Of a stretch of DNA of 64,000 bases, positions 60,091 to 64,000 are shown piece after piece. The stretch's first letter is position 1, and each line of letters opens with the position of its first letter. A program made the translations under genes and the position numbers. Source of the stretch: Amycolatopsis sp. A133 (GTDB taxonomy: Bacteria > Actinomycetota > Actinomycetes > Mycobacteriales > Pseudonocardiaceae); assembly GCF_031082405.1 (NCBI RefSeq), contig NZ_JAVHJU010000002.1, positions 152,080 to 216,079 on the forward strand, read 5' to 3'. The notes under the pieces are model-generated. The model ran no database searches, was not told the DNA's origin, and was given only the letters and a program-made list of their open reading frames with translations.

Positions 60091-60261
60091 CTTGGCGCAC
60101 GCTCCACGCGTCACATCGGCTCGGCAAACGCCGCGAATGGACGCCGGCACGGAAAGACCACCCCGCCATCACTCACCGTCACCAATACCGCCGACCAGCG
60201 GATCTTCCCTGGTCGGCCCTCCGAGCAGAACTCACTTCCGTAACCCTTTGCGCACATCCCG

Positions 60262-60290
60262 TTGACCACAGTTACCCGGGGCCCTACGTT
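60262..60290 (+). promoter_or_regulatory. Promoter of the binding-lipoprotein gene
   Basis: TTGACC (60262-60267) and TACGTT (60285-60290) are separated by exactly 17 bp. The predicted leader is about 60 bases, to the ATG at 60356. Confidence 0.6.
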
Positions 60291-60355
60291 CGCCCTTGGT
60301 CTCCACCGTGCGCAGACCGATCGAACTGATCGAATTTCCTGAGAAATGGGTGGGG

Positions 60356-61372
60356 ATGCGAGGGCCGACGAAGACCTTCCGGCTGGTCGCGACGTTGCCG
60401 CTGCTCGGGGCGCTCGTGCTCGGGGGCTGCTCGGACCAGCTGGGCAGTGCTCCCGCGCCGTCGCCGACCCGGATCGAGTTCGTGCCGAAGGTCCGGGACA
60501 TCCCGTACTTCGAGGCGATGGACACCGGTGGCCTGGAGGCGGCGAAACAGCTGGGCGTGGCGTGGCACTCGACCGGGCCGTCGACCGTCGACCCGGCCGC
60601 GCAGGTGACGATCCTGCGTGACCTGATCGCGAAGAAGGTCGACGTCATCGTCGTGGCGCCCAACGACCCGGCCGCGCTCGCGGACGTGATCGCCGAGGCC
60701 AGGGCGAAGGGCATCCACGTGCTCACCTCGGACACCGACGCGCCGGGCACGCAGCGCGAGGTGTTCGTCAACCAGGCCAGCGCCCACGGCATCGGCACCG
60801 CGCTCGTCGACGCGCTGATGGCGAAGACCGGCGGCGCCGGCCAGTACGCGATCGTCTCCTGCGGCGCGGCCGCGGCGAACCTCAACACGTGGATCGCGGT
60901 CCAGAAGGAGTACGCGGCCGCGCGCTACCCGAAGGCCGAGCTCGTCGAGACCGTGTACGCGGGCGAAGACGAGAACGCCGCGACGACCCTCGCCAAGCAG
61001 CTCATGGCCCGCCACCCCGGCCTGACCGGGCTGATCGGCGAGTGCACGACCTCCGCGCCCGGCGTCGCGAAGGCCGTCGGCGACGAGCAGAAGATCGGCC
61101 GGGTGTTCACCGTCGGCGTCGGCACGCCGCAGGCCATCAAGCCGTTCCTGCTCGACGGCTCGTGCTCGCAGTCGGTGCTGTGGAACGTCGAGTCGCTGGG
61201 CTACCTGACCGCGTGGACGGCGAAGCAGGTCGCCGACGGCAAGCCGCTCCAAGCCGTCAACAAGGTGAGCCTGGAGCTGCCGTCGGTGAAGTACGACACG
61301 GCAACGAAGACCGTCCTGCTGGGCGACCCCCTGCTCATCACCGCCGACAACGTCGACCAGTTCAAGTACTGA
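60356..61372 (+). CDS. Sugar/AI-2-type periplasmic-binding lipoprotein (RhaS/LsrB-like)
   Basis: A 338-residue solute-binding lipoprotein. The signal is RLVATLPLLGALVLGGC with lipobox LGGC. The mature part has the RhaS/LsrB pattern DIPYFEAMDTGGLEAAKQLG, GPSTVDPAAQVTILRDLIAK, VIVVAPNDPAALADVI, and SQSVLWNVESLGYLTAWTAK. Ligand candidates are rhamnose or another deoxy sugar, or AI-2. No permease or ATPase gene is adjacent, so it is an orphan component that must pair with a transporter elsewhere or act as a sensor. The ATG at 60356 directly precedes the n-region. Confidence 0.85.
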   Translation: MRGPTKTFRLVATLPLLGALVLGGCSDQLGSAPAPSPTRIEFVPKVRDIPYFEAMDTGGLEAAKQLGVAWHSTGPSTVDPAAQVTILRDLIAKKVDVIVVAPNDPAALADVIAEARAKGIHVLTSDTDAPGTQREVFVNQASAHGIGTALVDALMAKTGGAGQYAIVSCGAAAANLNTWIAVQKEYAAARYPKAELVETVYAGEDENAATTLAKQLMARHPGLTGLIGECTTSAPGVAKAVGDEQKIGRVFTVGVGTPQAIKPFLLDGSCSQSVLWNVESLGYLTAWTAKQVADGKPLQAVNKVSLELPSVKYDTATKTVLLGDPLLITADNVDQFKY

Positions 61373-61376
61373 CGGC

Positions 61377-62645
61377 TCACCGGTGCCGGCGCCCGTGCGC
61401 GGCCGCCGCGCCCCCGCCGAGCACGAGGATCAGCGCCGTCATCCCCCAGCGGCGTTTCTCCTCGGTGCGCACCCCGGTGTCCCGGACCACCGTCTCGGCC
61501 TCCTTCACCGGACGCGCGCGGGACGTCGTCGTCGGGGGCGGTTCCGGTGCAGACGGCGCGGGCGTGACCACCGGCGACGGCGGGGGTGCCGGCACCGGAT
61601 CCGGCGGCGGGAGGACGACGGGCTGCTCCACCGGAGGCGGCTGCGGCGGGGGTGGCGGCTCCGGCGGCTGCGTGGCCGGCGGTGAGGAGGGAGCCGTCGA
61701 CGGAGGCGGGGGCGACGACGGAGGCGGCGGCGTGGACGAAGGCGGCGGAGGAGGCGGGGGCGGAGGCGGTGCCTCGGCGAGGCAGCCGGCCGCGTCGCCG
61801 CTCACCAGCGGCGGGCCCGAGGCGACCTCGTTGGCCGGGTGCGAGCCGTCGCGCGGCAGGCGGTAGGTGACACTGCGCTGCCCGTCGTGGTTGGCCGTGG
61901 CGTAGATCGTGCCGGGCGCGAGCACCACCGACCCGTACGCGCCGCCGTGGGGGAACCGGAGCCCGGGCACCACCGCGACCTTGCCGCTCGCGGGGTCGAT
62001 CCTGACCACCGAGCTGTCCCCGCGCGAAGTCGCCGAAACGCCGTAGAGGAGCCCGTCCGCCGGGTCGAAGGCGAAGTCGTCGACGCCGGTGGCGAGCGAA
62101 ACCGGCCGCAGCGCCGTCCGGTGCACCACCCGCACGTAGTCCGCGCTCGCCGGGTCGATGTCCACCGTGTACAGATCGCTGCCCTGCCGCACGTACCAGC
62201 GGTCGCCGTCGATCGCACCCGCGGTGGCGCCGGTGACCTGGCTCCACACGGGGTGGGGCCGGCCGGCCCGGCCGATCACCCCGAGGTCGGTGATCTTGCC
62301 GTCGTCGTCGATCCGCACGGCGTGCGCGCCGTGGTACCGGCCGGTGCGGGTGCCGTCGGCGACGCCGTAGACCACGCCCTGCTCGGTGGAGTAGCCCATC
62401 GCGTTGATCCAGTACCCGGCCCGGGTCACCCGCTTCGTGCCGCCGCCGGGCAGCGCGAGCAGCCGCAGCGTCGTCGGTGCGCCGGGGCGTTCGTTCTCCG
62501 CCTGCAGGACCTTGCAGCCGTCCGGCTCCTGCGCCACCCGGACGCGGGACGCCGGGGGCGCGAGCCAGCCCGTCGCCGCCAGCAGCGCCGAGACCGCCGC
62601 GGCCACGCCGGCCATCGCCGCCCAGCGGGCTCGCGCGCCGGTCAA
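61377..62645 (-). CDS. Surface protein with beta-propeller-like domain and Pro-rich stalk
   Basis: A 422-residue surface protein. An N-terminal hydrophobic signal/anchor (MAGVAAAVSALLAATGW) precedes a DUF6923-like beta-propeller region (about 40-290: GYWINAMGYSTEQGVVYGVA, GDRWYVRQGSDLYTVDIDPA, DDFAFDPADGLLYGVSATSR). A Pro-rich stalk (about 293-380, including a run of ten prolines) follows, then a C-terminal membrane helix (WGMTALILVLGGGAAAAHG) and RRHR. No LPxTG. The TTG start overlaps the upstream DUF4239 stop (TTGA), so translation is coupled. Function unknown. Confidence 0.75.
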   Translation of the reverse strand: MTGARARWAAMAGVAAAVSALLAATGWLAPPASRVRVAQEPDGCKVLQAENERPGAPTTLRLLALPGGGTKRVTRAGYWINAMGYSTEQGVVYGVADGTRTGRYHGAHAVRIDDDGKITDLGVIGRAGRPHPVWSQVTGATAGAIDGDRWYVRQGSDLYTVDIDPASADYVRVVHRTALRPVSLATGVDDFAFDPADGLLYGVSATSRGDSSVVRIDPASGKVAVVPGLRFPHGGAYGSVVLAPGTIYATANHDGQRSVTYRLPRDGSHPANEVASGPPLVSGDAAGCLAEAPPPPPPPPPPSSTPPPPSSPPPPSTAPSSPPATQPPEPPPPPQPPPVEQPVVLPPPDPVPAPPPSPVVTPAPSAPEPPPTTTSRARPVKEAETVVRDTGVRTEEKRRWGMTALILVLGGGAAAAHGRRHR

Positions 62646-63409
62646 ACCAGCCTGGCCAGCGCTGAGGAGAACGCCTCGGGCGGCACGCTCACCCCGCCGC
62701 TGAACGGGTTCTGCAGCTGGTAGATCGCGAACAGCAGCAAGGTGATCGTGCCGGCCAGGGTGGACACGATGACGATGTGCGCGGCCAGCCGGGTGCCGCC
62801 GAAGAGGTTGGGCAGCAGGATCGCGGTGATCAGGCTGCCGAGGACCAGCGCGAACCAGACGACCGCGCCGACCCCGCCTGCCCCGGAGTGGGACAGCCGC
62901 TGCTGGCGGGCCTGGTAGACCGACCAGAGCTGGTTGCTCGCCTCGGTCTTGCGGTCCAGCACCCAGTCGTCGTCGGCCGGGGCTTCCGCCACCGCCTGGC
63001 GCATCTGGTCCAGCTGCGTCGCGCCCGTGGCGGGCACCTCGACGCCCTCACCCAGGCGCGGCCACTCCTGCTCCTGCACCGTGCGCGCGTAGGCCGCGGC
63101 GAGCCGGTGGACGCGCTCCTTCGTCGCCTCCGGCAGCGCGTCGGCCGCCCAGGTGGCCGCGACCAGGCTGTCGGCTTCGGTCTGCGCGTTGTCGCTCACG
63201 GTGGCCACCGAGTCGTACAGCGAGATGAGCACGAACGCGACCAGGACCGCGTGCAGCCCGCCGACGATGGTGAACACCTGGCCCGCCGCGTCGTTGTTGC
63301 CGGGCCTGCCCTCGTCCTCCCGGCTGAACCGGCGGACCAGGTAGGCGATCAGGCCGCCGACCACGGCCGCACCGGCCACCCAGAGAATGCCGGCCACGAA
63401 GATGTTCAT
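62642..63409 (-). CDS. DUF4239 membrane protein (bestrophin-like)
   Basis: A 255-residue membrane protein. Four hydrophobic helices are arranged as two N-terminal (FVAGILWVAGAAVVGGLIAY and TIVGGLHAVLVAFVLISLYD) and two C-terminal (VGAVVWFALVLGSLITAILL and IVIVSTLAGTITLLLFAIYQ), with an extracytoplasmic or cytosolic helical domain between that includes EADSLVAATWAADALPEATK. This is the DUF4239 pattern; the role is unknown. The ATG at 63409 follows AAAGGACCCGG. Coupled to the propeller/stalk protein. Confidence 0.85.
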   Translation of the reverse strand: MNIFVAGILWVAGAAVVGGLIAYLVRRFSREDEGRPGNNDAAGQVFTIVGGLHAVLVAFVLISLYDSVATVSDNAQTEADSLVAATWAADALPEATKERVHRLAAAYARTVQEQEWPRLGEGVEVPATGATQLDQMRQAVAEAPADDDWVLDRKTEASNQLWSVYQARQQRLSHSGAGGVGAVVWFALVLGSLITAILLPNLFGGTRLAAHIVIVSTLAGTITLLLFAIYQLQNPFSGGVSVPPEAFSSALARLV

Positions 63410-63881
63410 CCGGGTCCTTTCGCCCGCGAAGCGCGGGAAGCGCTGCCCGGCGCATTCCACGCCCGGGACGGTTCAAGTTAGCCATCCCTTTACGTACGGA
63501 CAACCGCATATTGTTCGATTCATCCTGCTGGCCTCACCCTCGCGGCGATTATCGCCGTTTCGGCGCAATTTCCGCGTGCCCGACCGGCCTCACCATCTCC
63601 CAGGGCGACCGTGGACGTCGGTGCGGGGCGGGAAATCTCACGACCGAGTGACGCATGCGAACAGGCGGTGACCACCGCCTTCGAACATCATCCGAAAACG
63701 ATCAAGGGCCGTGTCCACGGCTTTGCCGTTGACCCGATCGTGTCATTGTGCGGCCGGACGCGGTTGCTATGTTTATTTCGCGGCGCCGAGAAACCGCGCA
63801 CTTATCAGCAATAACAGGTCATGACCGGCGTGCCCGCTGGGGCCGGCACGTACCGTACGCGAATGATTGGGTGGTTTTCTG
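63410..63881. other. 472-bp divergent non-coding region before the encapsulin gene
   Basis: No convincing gene. The right part is relatively AT-rich; TTGTGC (63746-63751) and TATGTT (63768-63773), spacer 16, could form the rightward promoter, leaving a leader of about 100 bases. A short open frame at 63611-63814 has no ribosome-binding site or recognisable product and is not called. The DUF4239 promoter must lie in the left part. Confidence 0.45.
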
Positions 63882-64000
63882 GTGACTGTCACCGATCCGG
63901 TGGAATCCGAGCAGGTGCCCTCGAGCCTGGGCCGGGCGGCGGCCCGGACACTGGCCACGACGACCAAGTCGGTCCCGCAGATGCAGGGCATCTCCTCACG
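63882..64000 (+). CDS. Family 2B encapsulin shell protein, EshA-like (5' end only)
   Basis: Partial: the first 39 codons are inside the window. The GTG start gives VTVTDPVESEQVPSSLGRAA, then ARTLATTTKSVPQMQGISS. The stretch LATTTKS-x-PQMQ-x-ISSR is the N-terminal hallmark of EshA and the family 2B encapsulins, nanocompartment shells that carry an inserted cyclic-nucleotide-binding domain and often enclose terpene synthases or cysteine desulfurases. The identification rests on recall of this motif; the shell fold and the cNMP domain lie beyond the edge. Any cargo gene would be outside the window or elsewhere. Confidence 0.75.
   Translation, partial: MTVTDPVESEQVPSSLGRAAARTLATTTKSVPQMQGISS

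Noticed and set aside
63611..63814. A 67-codon open frame before the encapsulin gene
   Set aside because: No ribosome-binding site, no recognisable product, and it covers the probable encapsulin promoter.

Overview
This 64 kb window comes from a high-GC actinomycete chromosome, most likely Pseudonocardiaceae and probably an Amycolatopsis. That is an inference from roughly 70% GC, frequent GTG starts, four-base stop/start overlaps, Tat and lipoprotein signals, crotonyl-CoA carboxylase, an AfsR-type regulator, a DasR-like site and the start of an EshA-like encapsulin. No rRNA, tRNA, CRISPR array, transposase or prophage was recognised; it reads as ordinary chromosome.

Layout. 0.2-1.1 kb: a TetR regulator and an SPW membrane protein. 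1.3-2.6 kb: crotonyl-CoA carboxylase/reductase with all four CO2-pocket residues. 2.8-6.6 kb: DivIVA-like coiled coil, universal stress protein, class III adenylate cyclase and a SEFIR protein whose tail carries a RHIM/PP-like amyloid motif. 6.6-14.7 kb: the phenylacetate locus, paaZABCDE leftward and paaI-paaK-paaR rightward, covering activation, ring epoxidation and ring opening but not the later beta-oxidation steps. 14.8-18.1 kb: a small unknown protein, TetR and AraC regulators and an AlkZ-like DNA glycosylase. 18.2-21.3 kb: a Baeyer-Villiger-type monooxygenase coupled to a cholesterol-oxidase-like GMC enzyme. 21.4-31.4 kb: a chitinase with a DasR-like site, Tex, two membrane proteins, a hydratase / F420 enzyme / acyl-CoA dehydrogenase operon and a DEAD-box helicase with a structured leader. 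31.5-34.2 kb: a nitrate/sulfonate/taurine-type ABC transporter. 34.4-39.9 kb: a membrane protein, SDR-QueA pair, NCS1 permease and an orphan histidine kinase.

40.0-49.6 kb is a secreted hydrolase region: sedolisin peptidase, ROK repressor, cytosolic (alpha/alpha)6 glycosidase, GH29 fucosidase, GH105 and GH28 enzymes. The last three suggest rhamnogalacturonan/pectin breakdown. An unsaturated glucuronyl hydrolase (GH88) at 58.3 kb and a lone rhamnose/AI-2-type binding lipoprotein at 60.4 kb fit the same diet. 49.8-58.1 kb centres on an AfsR-like SARP regulator. It lies between two genes for secreted proteins that share an SH3-like domain, and both genes have the same 11-bp-period direct repeat with a matching -10 at identical spacing; one of them leads an operon with phoD. 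59.6-63.4 kb: DUF4396 membrane protein under a CsoR-type palindrome, the binding lipoprotein, a proline-rich surface protein and a DUF4239 protein. The right edge cuts into a family 2B encapsulin (EshA-like) gene.

The items most worth following are the SARP-SH3-phoD regulon, the SEFIR protein with its amyloid-like motif, the encapsulin start, the CsoR-like site, and the covarying hairpins and 21-bp repeats between convergent genes.
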